Assembly (NCBI GenBank): GCA_002708765.1
Contig: PAPD01000002.1
Coordinates: forward strand, 1 to 38,240
From: Gammaproteobacteria bacterium
GTDB taxonomy: Bacteria; Pseudomonadota; Gammaproteobacteria; Pseudomonadales; Azotimanducaceae
DNA length: 38,240 bases
Reading direction: 5' to 3'
Shown here piece by piece: positions 10,001-18,298 of the stretch. Each line of letters begins with the position of its first letter. Position 1 is the first letter of the stretch. Below the pieces are notes generated by a model. That model worked only from the letters and a program-made list of their open reading frames with translations. It was not told the origin of the DNA and did not search any database. The translations under genes and the position numbers were made by a program.

Positions 10001-10905
10001 AACGGTGATATTGCAGTAGGATGGTTATGTGTCTCGACCTTTATAGCGATATGAATGTTCTCTATGTTTGAAAGGTATTGTCGGGACTCAGGATCGGGAT
10101 AAAATCTTGCTCCAAGAGTTCCTTTGATAATTGCAGCGTTATCTTCATAGGCCGACAACACACCTGCTCCTTTTGTTGCCGCATAACTGTTTCTAATCAT
10201 TTGCATCATTGAAAGATCTGCTGTTTCACCTTCAATTATTCGCTCTGCCCTGAAAATCTTATGTCTACAATGTTCCGAATTGATCTGAGCAAACATTACG
10301 AGCTCTGCATCCGTAGGATTTCTCTCTAGGCTCTTATAGACCTCCTCCAAATAAGTTATTTCCTCAACATCCAATGACAAACCAAGCTTTTTATCAGCCA
10401 CTTCTAAAGCTTTCCTGCCAATCTTATCTATAGCTATTATCTCTAAAGATCTCTGGATCGGTATTTCAAAAAAAGAATCAAGAGCTGATATATCCAGTAT
10501 CTCTTCCGTCATCCGGTCAAAAATAGAGGAACTTGCTTTTTTCGAAAGAGAAAAATTCGTTCGATACCAAACACCCTTTTCGATCCGAAGAATGTCTCCC
10601 AGCCCACAAATTTTTGCGATCTCAGTGGCTTTTGAACACCAGGGAGAAATCGTTCCTTTTCGCGGAAGAACGAGGCTAAGAGAGCCTCCCTTGTTATTTT
10701 CTTTTACTTTGGAAAATTGTCCTTCCGAATTCAGAAGCAATCTCAATTTCTGTAATTCTTGTTCATCAAGATCGGTTTTTGTATCAACCAAATAAAAAAT
10801 CCGGGCCTCTAAAAGATCTACGTCACACTGGAAATTCTGGATCTTTTTCTCCAATTCCAAAAAACGAAACTCAGACATCGCGTCGGAACCGGCCAAGGCT
10901 AACAT
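7051..10905 (-). CDS. purL: Phosphoribosylformylglycinamidine synthase (single-chain PurL)
   Basis: PurL makes FGAM from FGAR, glutamine and ATP in purine synthesis. At 1284 residues it is the large single-chain proteobacterial form. The order is an N-terminal FGAR-AT domain (the start GSDAMSEFR resembles the enterobacterial GSPALSAFR), a linker with [18 protein letters not shown], two AIRS-like halves with [14 protein letters not shown] and the glycine/serine-rich [13 protein letters not shown], and a class I glutaminase domain. In the last, the nucleophile is C1125 in LGVCNGCQ and the partner residues are H1249 and E1251 in PHPERSF. The ATG overlaps the tadA stop region by 7 bases, which suggests translational coupling. 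No defects are visible. Confidence 0.98.
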   Translation of the reverse strand: MLALAGSDAMSEFRFLELEKKIQNFQCDVDLLEARIFYLVDTKTDLDEQELQKLRLLLNSEGQFSKVKENNKGGSLSLVLPRKGTISPWCSKATEIAKICGLGDILRIEKGVWYRTNFSLSKKASSSIFDRMTEEILDISALDSFFEIPIQRSLEIIAIDKIGRKALEVADKKLGLSLDVEEITYLEEVYKSLERNPTDAELVMFAQINSEHCRHKIFRAERIIEGETADLSMMQMIRNSYAATKGAGVLSAYEDNAAIIKGTLGARFYPDPESRQYLSNIENIHIAIKVETHNHPTAISPFAGAATGSGGEIRDEGAVGRGAKPKAGITGFSLSNLRIPDQLMPWEEDYGYPSRIANALEIVLRAPIGAAAFNNEFGRPNIGGYLRTFESKVGGTVRGFHKPIMVAGGIGNVKEEHAIKKRIKPQSLIIILGGPAMLIGLGGGSASSSSGGERMEELDFASVQRGNPEMQRRCQEVIDRCWQMGRQNPILSLHDVGAGGLSNAVPELIYDGGVGGEIDLRKIPNDDLSLSPMEIWCNEAQERYVIAIDSSDVKKFGNLCDRERCPYAIIGKAVSEKKLLVFDSFAEEEIVNLPLSVLFGLSKKIPRITNRSTNSLAKLKKKKNVTDALGRILRNPTVASKKFLITIADRTVGGLVARDQFVGPWQVPVSDVGVTAMDFKEYRGEAISIGERSPVAIISSKASARLAIGEAITNIAAAKIRTLEDIKISANWMAASDFEGEEAELYDAVREVGLELCPQLGICIPVGKDSLSMQTNWESNERYNSVVSPVSLVATAFSPVEDIRQTLTPQILLGSQETQLVFVDLADGCERLGGSILGQCYGEIGDDPPDLNDPRLLVEFFQFMQEYRALILAYHDRSDGGLLVTLLEMAFAGRSGLEILLPDKVEDPVQYLFNEELGAVIQVEKSNSLALLEELANRSIRARIIGTPREDQLIRINASSGSIFVSSRSELEAEWSSTSFELQSLRDNPTSAQEEFDTIFYEQDLGLISSCSFDIEEDVSAPFIMGRNPPRVAILREQGTNSQVEMGAAFDRAGFAAIDVHMTQINRHELDLSDFQGLAICGGFSFGDVFGAGKAWAQSILFDPLIKDMFRNFFERKDTFSLGVCNGCQVFEGLRSIIPDSENWPKFLRNRSEQFEARLSLVEIQPTSSIFLKGMEGSTLPVIVSHGEGRAEATDDQIRKLSEKKQIAMSYADSFSGITETYPYNPNGSVEGITGVIGSDGRVLAMMPHPERSFRSVQFSWSPQSWNADAPWLRLFRNARAWLG

Positions 10906-11366
10906 CGTCTATTTCTCTTTTTTTTGAAAAAGGAACTAAGCAATTCGGAACTTTCCATAGCAAGAATACCTTCGCTTACTGTTATACGGTGATTTAACCC
11001 GGTATTTTCTAAAACATTGATCGAAGATCTGATCGCTCCCGATCTAGGTTCTCTAGCTCCAAAAATAAGAGCTTCGATTCTAGAGTGAATAAGCGCTCCA
11101 GCACACATGGTGCATGGCTCTATTGTTACGTAGAGTTTTGTTCCGGTTAAACGATAATTTCCCATAAACTCAGCGCCCGATCGCAACGCCTGGATTTCAG
11201 CGTGCGCTGTCGGATCTCTCAATTCAATACACTGATTTCGTCCAACTCCTACTATACGATTTTCATAAACAAGAATTGCTCCTACCGGAACCTCACCCTT
11301 AGACTCTGCTTCTTTGGCAAGTGCAATGGCTGATCGCATCCAAATCTCGTCATTTGAATCAAACAT
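10899..11366 (-). CDS. tadA: tRNA-specific adenosine deaminase TadA
   Basis: TadA converts adenosine-34 to inosine in tRNA-Arg(ACG). The 155-residue protein carries the cytidine deaminase zinc site: H55 and catalytic E57 in TAHAEIQAL, and C85/C88 in [16 protein letters not shown]. The region [12 protein letters not shown] is also typical. It lies directly upstream of purL with a 7-base overlap, a common gammaproteobacterial neighbourhood, although the mltF gene often found between them is absent. It is divergent from the first flagellar regulator, so this point marks the left boundary of the flagellar region. Confidence 0.96.
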   Translation of the reverse strand: MFDSNDEIWMRSAIALAKEAESKGEVPVGAILVYENRIVGVGRNQCIELRDPTAHAEIQALRSGAEFMGNYRLTGTKLYVTIEPCTMCAGALIHSRIEALIFGAREPRSGAIRSSINVLENTGLNHRITVSEGILAMESSELLSSFFKKKRNRRC

Positions 11367-11555
11367 GGAAAGATCTTGCCCACTTTTAGAAAATCAAAAA
11401 AATCATATTAACAAAAACAGAGTAATTATTTCTTTATTTAGGGAACCGAGAAAAAGTAACATCCCGATACATACTTCCGATCGCACGGTTGATAGAATCG
11501 GAATTGGCTTAATAGTAATACTAGCAACTGAAAATTAGAGGAATGAATTAATCAA
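11367..11555. other. Divergent tadA / flagellar regulator intergenic region
   Basis: These 189 AT-rich bases must hold the promoters for tadA-purL (minus strand) and the FlrA-like regulator (plus strand). No sigma-54 GG-N10-GC element or convincing sigma-70 pair was found by eye. A GAGG Shine-Dalgarno-like sequence near 11537 lies rather far (about 14 bases) from the regulator ATG. No coding continuation that could restore the missing N-terminal domain of that regulator is visible in any plus-strand frame. Confidence 0.5.
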
Positions 11556-12587
11556 ATGGCTCCTGTTTTCGGAAAAAGTCCCGCTACAAAAAAATTACTC
11601 AAGCTCGTCAACAAAGTTGCCCAGTCAGATGTAAGTGTACTTATCTCCGGTCAAAGCGGGTCGGGCAAGGAAATTATCGCTCAAAAAATCCACCAGGCCT
11701 CGACAAGAGCAAACAAAAACTTTGTAGCCGTAAATTGTGGAGCGATTCCCCGGGAGCTTTTGGAAAGCGAACTATTCGGTCATAAGAAAGGCGCTTTCAC
11801 CGGCGCTATTTCAGATCGTATAGGGAAAATCGTTTCAGCAAGTGAAGGAACACTGTTTCTAGACGAAATCGGTGATATGCCGATGGATATGCAAGTAAAG
11901 TTGCTTCGAGTGCTACAAGAACGGGTAGTGGATCCGGTAGGATCTAATGTCTCGGTACCCGTCGACGTTAGAATTATCTCAGCGACGCATCGGTCAATCG
12001 AGAAAGAAATAGAAGAAGGTAATTTCAGAGCAGATCTTTTCTACCGCCTGAACGTAGTGCCAATAGAAATGCCTTCACTCAAAGACCGTAAAGAAGAAAT
12101 ACCGACTTATGTAGAATATTTCTCGGAACTTTATCAGCAATCAGGAGAACAGATAGTTTTAGGGACCGAACTTACCCAACTGCTTTCTCAATATGATTGG
12201 CCAGGGAATATTAGAGAACTCTCCAATCTAATACACCGGTTATCTGTTCTCCATCCGGGCGAAGAAATATCCATAGAAAAAATTGATCCTTCTATGCTTC
12301 CTTCAGGATTGCAAGAAATATCGAAAGCCAACATGTCTGATCGGGATAACGATGACAAATCTTTGGAAGAGCCTAATGAGATAGAATCTATAGTTATGGC
12401 GGCCAGAGGCATAACCTCAATAGGTGAGAGCGATTTTTCTTTAAAAGAAACCTTGAATAAAATAGAACAAGACATGATCGCCCGCACTCTAAATGAAGTA
12501 AACGGCAACGTTTCGATCTGTGCTAAGTTATTGAAAGTTCAGCGCACGACCCTGATTGACAGAATCAAGAAATACCAGATCTCCTGA
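11556..12587 (+). CDS. FlrA/FleQ-like sigma-54 activator lacking the N-terminal regulatory domain
   Basis: This 343-residue protein starts directly at the AAA+ sigma-54 interaction domain: Walker A GQSGSGKE (32-39), the sigma-54-contacting loop GAFTGA (79-84), Walker B GTLFLDEIGD (98-107), FRADLFYRLNV and YDWPGNIREL. A C-terminal Fis-type helix-turn-helix (about 315-343, LLKVQRTTLIDRIKKY) resembles the FleQ/FlrA DNA-binding end. FleQ and FlrA are about 470-490 residues and carry a receiver-like FleQ domain first; it is absent here, giving a PspF-like layout. The role inferred from family and context is master activator of the sigma-54 flagellar promoters in this region. It is followed after 150 bases by a second activator with its own sigma-54 promoter. 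Confidence 0.88.
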   Translation: MAPVFGKSPATKKLLKLVNKVAQSDVSVLISGQSGSGKEIIAQKIHQASTRANKNFVAVNCGAIPRELLESELFGHKKGAFTGAISDRIGKIVSASEGTLFLDEIGDMPMDMQVKLLRVLQERVVDPVGSNVSVPVDVRIISATHRSIEKEIEEGNFRADLFYRLNVVPIEMPSLKDRKEEIPTYVEYFSELYQQSGEQIVLGTELTQLLSQYDWPGNIRELSNLIHRLSVLHPGEEISIEKIDPSMLPSGLQEISKANMSDRDNDDKSLEEPNEIESIVMAARGITSIGESDFSLKETLNKIEQDMIARTLNEVNGNVSICAKLLKVQRTTLIDRIKKYQIS

Positions 12588-12656
12588 ATAGACATTCCTG
12601 TCGAAATCCCGACGATATCTGCCGCTCTTCGGGAAAACAGCTGCCGACAACCTTAT

Positions 12657-12670
12657 AACCTATTGTTTTT
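12657..12670 (+). promoter_or_regulatory. Candidate activator site shared with the fliP promoter (AACCTATTGTTTTT)
   Basis: The 14-mer AACCTATTGTTTTT ends 16 bases before the -24 element of the downstream sigma-54 promoter. The identical 14-mer occurs at 28328-28341, 15 bases before the fliP sigma-54 promoter. The same sequence at nearly the same spacing suggests a binding site for an enhancer-binding protein, most simply the truncated FlrA-like regulator, or an AT-rich site for another factor. AAC...GTT gives it weak dyad symmetry. Confidence 0.55.
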
Positions 12671-12686
12671 ATTCCGTATTTAAACT

Positions 12687-12702
12687 TGGCACGTAGTTTG
12701 CT
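12687..12702 (+). promoter_or_regulatory. Sigma-54 promoter of the FlrC-like regulator / fliE operon
   Basis: TGGCACGTAGTTTGCT matches the sigma-54 consensus TGGCACGNNNNTTGCW at every defined base, with GG and GC separated by exactly 10 bases. Transcription should start near 12713, about 25 bases before the FlrC-like ATG. The gene and fliE to fliJ follow without a large gap, so this is probably the main promoter for the early basal-body operon. Confidence 0.87.
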
Positions 12703-12738
12703 TTAGTATCTGAGCAAATTAACTAGGTGCTTTTACTT

Positions 12739-14175
12739 ATGCAGAACGTGCAACCAATGAACATTATCTGGGACAACACTGCTCCCATAGATGCGAAAAT
12801 CGTATCCGTATTAAAAACGCTAGGCCTTTCACCTCGGCCAGTAAGTATTCACTCACCCGAGCAGGACTGGTGCAGCTTGTCTGGGCCGGTGGTTCTGGTT
12901 ATTTCAGCAGACAGTTTCGCCTCCGTAGACGCCGCATTAAGTTTCAAACGATCTCTCCCGATCAAAGTTTTCATGATCCTCAGAGTTAACAGCAACCAGC
13001 TAGACATGGGGATAGAAGCCATACGAAAAGGTCTGGACGACGTTCTTTGCCAGGGACAAGACACTGAAAAAAGATGGGAGAAAATTGCAACAAATGCAGG
13101 ATTGAGCCTAGTTAAAAATGAGTCCTATATTTTCGTAGATGAAACTTCACAACACCTTCTTGCGCTGGTAGAACGAGTCGGAGCATCAGAGGTTAACGCT
13201 CTGATGAATGGACCAACTGGCTCCGGTAAAGAAGTACTGGCGAGACTTGCTCATGATTTTTCCCCACGCAGATCGGGGCCCTTTATTCCCGTGAATTGCG
13301 CTGCACTGCCAGAAACTTTGGCAGAAAGTCTTTTATTCGGGCACGCGAAAGGGGCATTTACGGGCGCAACTAAAAACTCCGTAGGTTTTTTTGAACAAGC
13401 CGAGGCAGGAACCCTGTTTCTCGACGAAGTAGGAGAACTGCCACTACCAGTGCAAGCAAAATTACTTAGAGCGCTCCAGGAAAAAGAAATTACACCGGTT
13501 GGCAGTCCCGAGCCACGCTCTATAAATACAAGAATACTAGCCGCAACAAATAGAGATTTACGACAAGCAATTCGTATAGGAAGTTTTAGAGAAGATCTAT
13601 ATTTCCGATTAAGTACCTTCAGAATTAATGTTCCCTCCTTGCGCGAGCGAACGGATGACATCCTGCCGCTCGCGAACTTTTTCTTGATGAAGTATGGGGA
13701 TAAGAGAAATGAATTGTCTGTTTCTCCTGAGGCACTAGGAAAACTTCTAAACTACGAGTGGCCGGGAAACGTCAGGGAACTAGAGAACGTGATTCAAAGA
13801 GCGGTTGTGCTGTCAAATGGCGAAGCCATCACTGCCGAACATTTATTCTTCGATGAACCGATACACCAATACCCTGCGGAACCAAGCTTTACTAATAGCA
13901 TGCCTATGGCTTCAGAACCAAACCCGAATTTCAACAATTCGAACTCGGCACCGGAATTCAGAGAATTTTCTTCATCAGATCAACTTAGAGAAGGACTTCA
14001 AAGCGCCATGGATGCAAACGAATTCCGGGTAATCTCCCAGACACTGAAAACAGCTCGAACGAGAAAGGAAGCTGCATCTGTTTTGGGTATCAGTGAGAGA
14101 ACTCTTAGATACAAAGTAGCCAAGATGCGAGAACGAGGTATAGATATACCGCGACGTCGCATGGGCGAGATGTAA
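12739..14175 (+). CDS. FlrC/FlbD-like sigma-54 activator with degenerate receiver domain
   Basis: The 478 residues comprise an N-terminal receiver-like region (about 1-125), an AAA+ sigma-54 domain with Walker A GPTGSGKE (158-165), GAFTGA (205-210) and Walker B GTLFLDEVGE (224-233), and a C-terminal Fis-type helix-turn-helix (RKEAASVLGISERTLRYKV). The receiver part lacks the acidic pocket and the phospho-accepting aspartate expected after strand 3 (the region reads PVVLVISADSFASVD), as in Caulobacter FlbD and unlike Vibrio FlrC. The start is the ATG at 12739, preceded by AGGTG 9 bases upstream; an in-frame GTG at 12727 overlaps that Shine-Dalgarno and is less likely. fliE follows after 10 bases. 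The inferred role is activating middle flagellar genes with sigma-54. Confidence 0.9.
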   Translation: MQNVQPMNIIWDNTAPIDAKIVSVLKTLGLSPRPVSIHSPEQDWCSLSGPVVLVISADSFASVDAALSFKRSLPIKVFMILRVNSNQLDMGIEAIRKGLDDVLCQGQDTEKRWEKIATNAGLSLVKNESYIFVDETSQHLLALVERVGASEVNALMNGPTGSGKEVLARLAHDFSPRRSGPFIPVNCAALPETLAESLLFGHAKGAFTGATKNSVGFFEQAEAGTLFLDEVGELPLPVQAKLLRALQEKEITPVGSPEPRSINTRILAATNRDLRQAIRIGSFREDLYFRLSTFRINVPSLRERTDDILPLANFFLMKYGDKRNELSVSPEALGKLLNYEWPGNVRELENVIQRAVVLSNGEAITAEHLFFDEPIHQYPAEPSFTNSMPMASEPNPNFNNSNSAPEFREFSSSDQLREGLQSAMDANEFRVISQTLKTARTRKEAASVLGISERTLRYKVAKMRERGIDIPRRRMGEM

Positions 14176-14185
14176 GGAGCCATAA

Positions 14186-14536
14186 ATGATAAAGGGAAAC
14201 TATGAATCATCTATCGCCTCGCTTATGCAGCAGGTAGAAACGCACAAACAAAGGCTTAATGCGCTTCGTAATGAAGATCATGGCCCCGCAAATATCCAGC
14301 TGCAACCAAAGGAATCTATTGATTATCCCAGCATGGTGACAAAAGCTCTGCAAGCTGTGAGCAACACCCAGATGGAAAGCAAAACAATCAAGGAAGCCTA
14401 CGAAAGAGGTGAAGACGTGCCTCTGACCGAAGTAGTCCTATCAATGCAGAAATCATCACTCGCATTCGAGTCAACGCTTCAGGTTCGCAATAAGGTCCTG
14501 AAAGCGTATGACGACATCATGAATATGCCGGTATAA
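14186..14536 (+). CDS. fliE: Flagellar hook-basal body protein FliE
   Basis: FliE joins the MS ring to the proximal rod and is an early export substrate. The 116-residue protein has the family's C-terminal helix, with VPLTEVVLSMQKSSLAFESTLQVRNKVLKAYDDIMNMPV, where the ALQVRNKxxxAYxxIMxMPV-type ending is diagnostic. The ATG is preceded by AAGGAG at 14173-14178, overlapping the stop codon of the FlrC-like gene. The 10-base gap and the lack of any promoter signal suggest co-transcription with that regulator. Confidence 0.95.
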   Translation: MIKGNYESSIASLMQQVETHKQRLNALRNEDHGPANIQLQPKESIDYPSMVTKALQAVSNTQMESKTIKEAYERGEDVPLTEVVLSMQKSSLAFESTLQVRNKVLKAYDDIMNMPV

Positions 14537-14568
14537 GCGACCAAAAGATTTAACTTGGAATTAAAATT

Positions 14569-16350
14569 ATGTCTGAAGTAGCAATTGACCAGAGAGCATT
14601 AGAAGAAACGAAAACGACTGGCGAAACAGAACCAGAAACTCAGAGCCTTCCTGCCGCAGAAACTCAGACCAGCGAAGCGTCAGAAAACGTAGCGAATCAG
14701 AATGCCGTCACCCGGTTTATTGAGCAACCAGCTATCAAAAGAGCACTACCCGGAATTATTGGTGGGATAGCTGTATTTGTCTGTATCTTTTTCTATCTAT
14801 GGATAAGCTCACCGGGGATGAGGGCCGTTTACCCCGGAATGACCGAAAGTGATAGACAAACAGCTTACGAATTATTAAACAATAGTGGATATAACGTACA
14901 GGTAGACATGAGCAGCGGAGAAGTCCTGGTTGAAAACGACCGGTACCACGAAGCTCGGATGCTACTGGCGTCGCAGAACATTCCCAAAGCGGCATCGCTG
15001 GGGAGTCTGGGTTCTCTTGTAGAACAGGGATCACTGACTACGAGCCGCTTCATAGAGCAGGTAAGCTACAGAGCAGCTATGGAAAACGAGCTCGCGAAAT
15101 CAATAGCAGAGATAGGGACAATAAGTAACGCCAGAGTTCACATTGCAGAATCCCAGCAAAGCGTATTCGTTAGAAACCAAACACCTTCAAAGGCATCTAT
15201 CGTAGTCAAACCCTACCCCGGAAGAGTTGTTTCCAAATCACAGATACAGGCTATAGTTCATCTAGTCTCATCGAGTATTCCCTATCTGAGCCGAGAAAAC
15301 GTTACCGTGGTCGACGATATGGGCCAGCTACTCACAGATACAGATGGGGACAGCGCGCTGGCCCTTACAACCGCGCAGACGGAACACCGGACATCAGTAG
15401 AAGCAAACTACCAGCAAAGAATTCAACAAATGATATCGGCGATCGTTGGACTCGGAAACGTAAGAACCGAAGTAAATGTATCAATTAATTTCACTGAAGT
15501 AGAATCAACGTTTGAGGAATATGATCGCGATGGAAATGGACCAAGGACACGCTCCGAATCCCTCCAGCTAGAGAAAGATAGCCAACCTGAGGCTGCCGGA
15601 ATACCAGGAGGGTTCAGCAACGAAGCACCAGAAAGTCCGGCCTTCACCCAGACCACTGCGACCATTGATTCCAGACAAAATCAGCCAAATGATGTGTCAA
15701 GCAGCTCGACTACAAGGAATTACGAACTAGACCGGGAAATAAGATATGTGAAACAACAGGTCGGTAGCATCGAACGAATCTCTGTTGCTGTCGTAGTCAA
15801 TGAAAACGCATACACCAATGATGAGGACGAAACCGATCAGACAAAACTGAACCAAGATTTACAGCGAATCGAAGATATTGTAAGGAGTGCAGTAGGCTAT
15901 AGTCCGGACCGGGGAGATGTGGTGACGGTTGTAGCGTCGGCATTTGCCCGACCCGTTGAAGAGCTTGATGAGCCCTGGTATCTGGAACCTGATAAACTGG
16001 ATGGATTCGTCAGAATAGCATCGGTATTCGGAGTACTTTTATTCATATACATTTTTATGGCCAGACCATTTATCAAATCCATGCAAGCTAGAGACGCACT
16101 GGAAGTTCCCATGGAAATAGAGGATCCTGACGGAATATCAGATGAAGAACGCCAATTAGTTGAAATGGGTGATGTAGAAACGATTCAGGACGTGACTGCG
16201 AGGCTTAAACCAAAAGCGGTGGGTATTCCCGCCGAATACCTGGACACCTCACAACCATACGACCAAAAAGTAGCATTGATGCGTTTCCTTGTTAAGGACG
16301 ATGTAGGCAGGGTTTCTAATCTGCTTAAACGCTGGATCGACGACGAATAA
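14569..16350 (+). CDS. fliF: Flagellar MS-ring protein FliF
   Basis: FliF forms the membrane-embedded MS ring on which the motor, rod and export gate are built. The 593 residues show an acidic cytoplasmic N-tail, a first membrane segment at about 60-80, a secretin/PrgK-like ring domain with ASQNIP and SLGSLVEQGSLTTSRFIEQVSYRAAMENELAKSI, a second ring domain with RDGNG and NYELDRE, a second membrane segment at about 480-502, and a C-terminal tail ending VSNLLKRWIDDE that should bind FliG. Length is slightly above average because of the N-terminal tail. It lies between fliE (32-base gap) and fliG (21-base gap). Confidence 0.97.
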   Translation: MSEVAIDQRALEETKTTGETEPETQSLPAAETQTSEASENVANQNAVTRFIEQPAIKRALPGIIGGIAVFVCIFFYLWISSPGMRAVYPGMTESDRQTAYELLNNSGYNVQVDMSSGEVLVENDRYHEARMLLASQNIPKAASLGSLGSLVEQGSLTTSRFIEQVSYRAAMENELAKSIAEIGTISNARVHIAESQQSVFVRNQTPSKASIVVKPYPGRVVSKSQIQAIVHLVSSSIPYLSRENVTVVDDMGQLLTDTDGDSALALTTAQTEHRTSVEANYQQRIQQMISAIVGLGNVRTEVNVSINFTEVESTFEEYDRDGNGPRTRSESLQLEKDSQPEAAGIPGGFSNEAPESPAFTQTTATIDSRQNQPNDVSSSSTTRNYELDREIRYVKQQVGSIERISVAVVVNENAYTNDEDETDQTKLNQDLQRIEDIVRSAVGYSPDRGDVVTVVASAFARPVEELDEPWYLEPDKLDGFVRIASVFGVLLFIYIFMARPFIKSMQARDALEVPMEIEDPDGISDEERQLVEMGDVETIQDVTARLKPKAVGIPAEYLDTSQPYDQKVALMRFLVKDDVGRVSNLLKRWIDDE

Positions 16351-16371
16351 AGAGAATTTGAGGAAATTTAA

Positions 16372-17424
16372 ATGTCGGAACTAGAAACTACTGAAATAGG
16401 GCTCTCGGAAGAATATCTGTTAACTTTTAACTCCATGAGCACAACGGAGAAAGCGGCAATAGTCATGTTTCTTCTTGAACAAACCGGAGCAGCCGCCGTA
16501 ATGAAAACATTGTCACCTACTCAGGTTACGTCCGTTTCCAGGGCCATGACCCGGGTTAGCGACGTTCCTCAGCCTATAGTTGTTGCTGTGGTGGACGAAT
16601 TTCTGGAATCACTTCAGGAACTAACTGATCTGGGCCTCGCTGGTTCAGGGTACGTTCGAAGCGTTCTTATGGAGGCGGTAGGAGAATCCAAAGCCGCTAC
16701 TGTCCTTGCAAAAGTCGACCCCACGGCACGGTCCTCCGGCCTTGAAATGCTTGACTGGATGCCTCCAAGAGCGATCGCCGATATGGTAGGCGAAGAACAT
16801 CCCCAGGTGGTAGCCACTATTCTAGCGATGCTGGATGAACGAACCGCCGCCGACGTGCTTTCCTTTTTAAACAATGAGAACAAAGCCTCGGTCGTCGGAC
16901 GGCTGGCCACCCTAGATACAATTTCAGACTCCGCACTGCATCAACTTGAGGAAGTAATGCAAACAAGATTCTCCGAATCAACTTCAATATCAGCAGCACA
17001 ACTTGGCGGATTGAGGGTTGCAGCAAAAATCATGGATAAAACACGGTCCGAAGATGCTGTCGATATATTCGATCTAATGAGAGCGACTGATGAGGACCTA
17101 GTGACCGCCATTGAAGACAATATGTTTGATTTCGAGAATCTGGTGGACCTTGCGGATAGAGACATACAGACAATGATCAACAACTTTGATGAAGAGGAAC
17201 TCAGGACTGCACTTAAGGGCGCAGACGAACTGTTGCTTGACAAGTTCAAGGGCAATATGTCGAAGAACAAGGCAGAAATGTTCCAGGACGAAATGGATAT
17301 TATGCCTCCGCTAGCAATATCTGTTGTTGACGCAGCTAGGAAATCAATCATACGACAAGCGCGAAAACTCCAGGATCAGGGAGAACTGATATTAGCATCG
17401 CCAGAAGGTGGAGATTTTGTCTAG
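16372..17424 (+). CDS. fliG: Flagellar motor switch protein FliG
   Basis: FliG is the rotor protein that contacts the stator and controls torque and switching. The 350-residue protein has the N-terminal FliF-binding domain (STTEKAAIVMFLLEQTGAAAVMKTL), the middle-domain motif EEHPQVVATILAML (141-154), and the C-terminal charged torque helix region (DRDIQTMINNFDEEELRTALKGADELLLDKFKGNMSK). Slightly atypical is the acidic N-terminal extension SELETTEIGLSEEYLLTFN. The last 17 bases overlap the proposed start of fliH, which suggests coupled translation. Confidence 0.97.
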   Translation: MSELETTEIGLSEEYLLTFNSMSTTEKAAIVMFLLEQTGAAAVMKTLSPTQVTSVSRAMTRVSDVPQPIVVAVVDEFLESLQELTDLGLAGSGYVRSVLMEAVGESKAATVLAKVDPTARSSGLEMLDWMPPRAIADMVGEEHPQVVATILAMLDERTAADVLSFLNNENKASVVGRLATLDTISDSALHQLEEVMQTRFSESTSISAAQLGGLRVAAKIMDKTRSEDAVDIFDLMRATDEDLVTAIEDNMFDFENLVDLADRDIQTMINNFDEEELRTALKGADELLLDKFKGNMSKNKAEMFQDEMDIMPPLAISVVDAARKSIIRQARKLQDQGELILASPEGGDFV

Positions 17425-18298
17425 CAAGCAATTCAATCACGAACCACCATGGCCTGTAATTGATCCTGAGACGCTAAAATTCGAACGGGCAGGGCCGACC
17501 GAAGACGGCTCTATGGATTTCGAACCCAAGGCCTGGCTGTCAGATAGCGAAGTTACGTCCGAAGAAAAAGTCAGTGCCGTACCCGAAGTCAACGCGCATG
17601 CCGAGGAGATCGACGATATTGTCGAGGAGATCGAGGATAACCAGGAAGAACCCACCATTGTGATGACTGAGAGGGAATTTGAAAACAGGGTGGACGAAGC
17701 CTGCAAACAGATAAAACAGGAAACAGAATCAAATCTGAAAAACGATTTTGAGGAAAAGACGAAGCTCATCAAAGAGAGCTACTCTGCCTTTTTTGATAGC
17801 CTTTCAATTTCCACTGAGCAGACTCAGGACCTCGCGGTCGAAATATGCGACCTGGCCTTCAAAGTCGGAGAACTTCTTGCCAGAGGTGAGCTGACTACAA
17901 AGCGGGATCTGATATCAAAATTTCTCGAAAACATCCTGGAGCAAGTTACAGAAGGGGGAAGCAAATCTGCAACCATTAGCGCAAACCCAGAATGGGAAAA
18001 CGTAACTAAAGAACTCGAAAGCAATGAAAAACTGAAACACCTAGATTTTAATGTTGACGAAACACTTTCCATCGGGAGTGTCAGAGTAAAATTCGGAAAC
18101 GGCGGTATTGAAGACGTCTTCGAGCATAGATCAAAGCAACTTAGAGAGCAAATAATGCATGGCACGAAGGCGCCCACCGACGAGGAAATCTCAGTAACAT
18201 CTTCTTCGGATCTGCAAGAAGAAAAGGAAAAGGAAACAGACAAACAGGAAATAGAGATCTCTACTTCCGAAGAAACTCCAGAGAAAAGCGATGTTTGA
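17408..18298 (+). CDS. fliH: Flagellar export ATPase regulator FliH
   Basis: FliH binds the ATPase FliI, restrains it and ties it to the C ring. The 296-residue protein has a long acidic N-terminal part (about 1-100) and a helical core (VDEACKQIKQETESNLKNDFEEK) followed by the conserved C-terminal domain with HLDFNVDETLSIGSVRVKFGNGGIEDVFEHRSKQLREQI. It also carries an unusually acidic tail (EEKEKETDKQEIEISTSEE). Identification rests on that C-terminal domain and its place between fliG and fliI. The start is uncertain: GTG at 17408 overlaps fliG; TTG at 17417 sits better behind the GGTGGAG at 17407-17413. The end overlaps fliI by 8 bases. Confidence 0.9.
   Translation: MEILSSKQFNHEPPWPVIDPETLKFERAGPTEDGSMDFEPKAWLSDSEVTSEEKVSAVPEVNAHAEEIDDIVEEIEDNQEEPTIVMTEREFENRVDEACKQIKQETESNLKNDFEEKTKLIKESYSAFFDSLSISTEQTQDLAVEICDLAFKVGELLARGELTTKRDLISKFLENILEQVTEGGSKSATISANPEWENVTKELESNEKLKHLDFNVDETLSIGSVRVKFGNGGIEDVFEHRSKQLREQIMHGTKAPTDEEISVTSSSDLQEEKEKETDKQEIEISTSEETPEKSDV

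Noticed and set aside
7280-10795. Many plus-strand open frames of 60-90 codons opposite purL
   Set aside because: They lie wholly antisense to a fully conserved enzyme, have no credible Shine-Dalgarno sequences or protein-like composition, and are shadows of purL.
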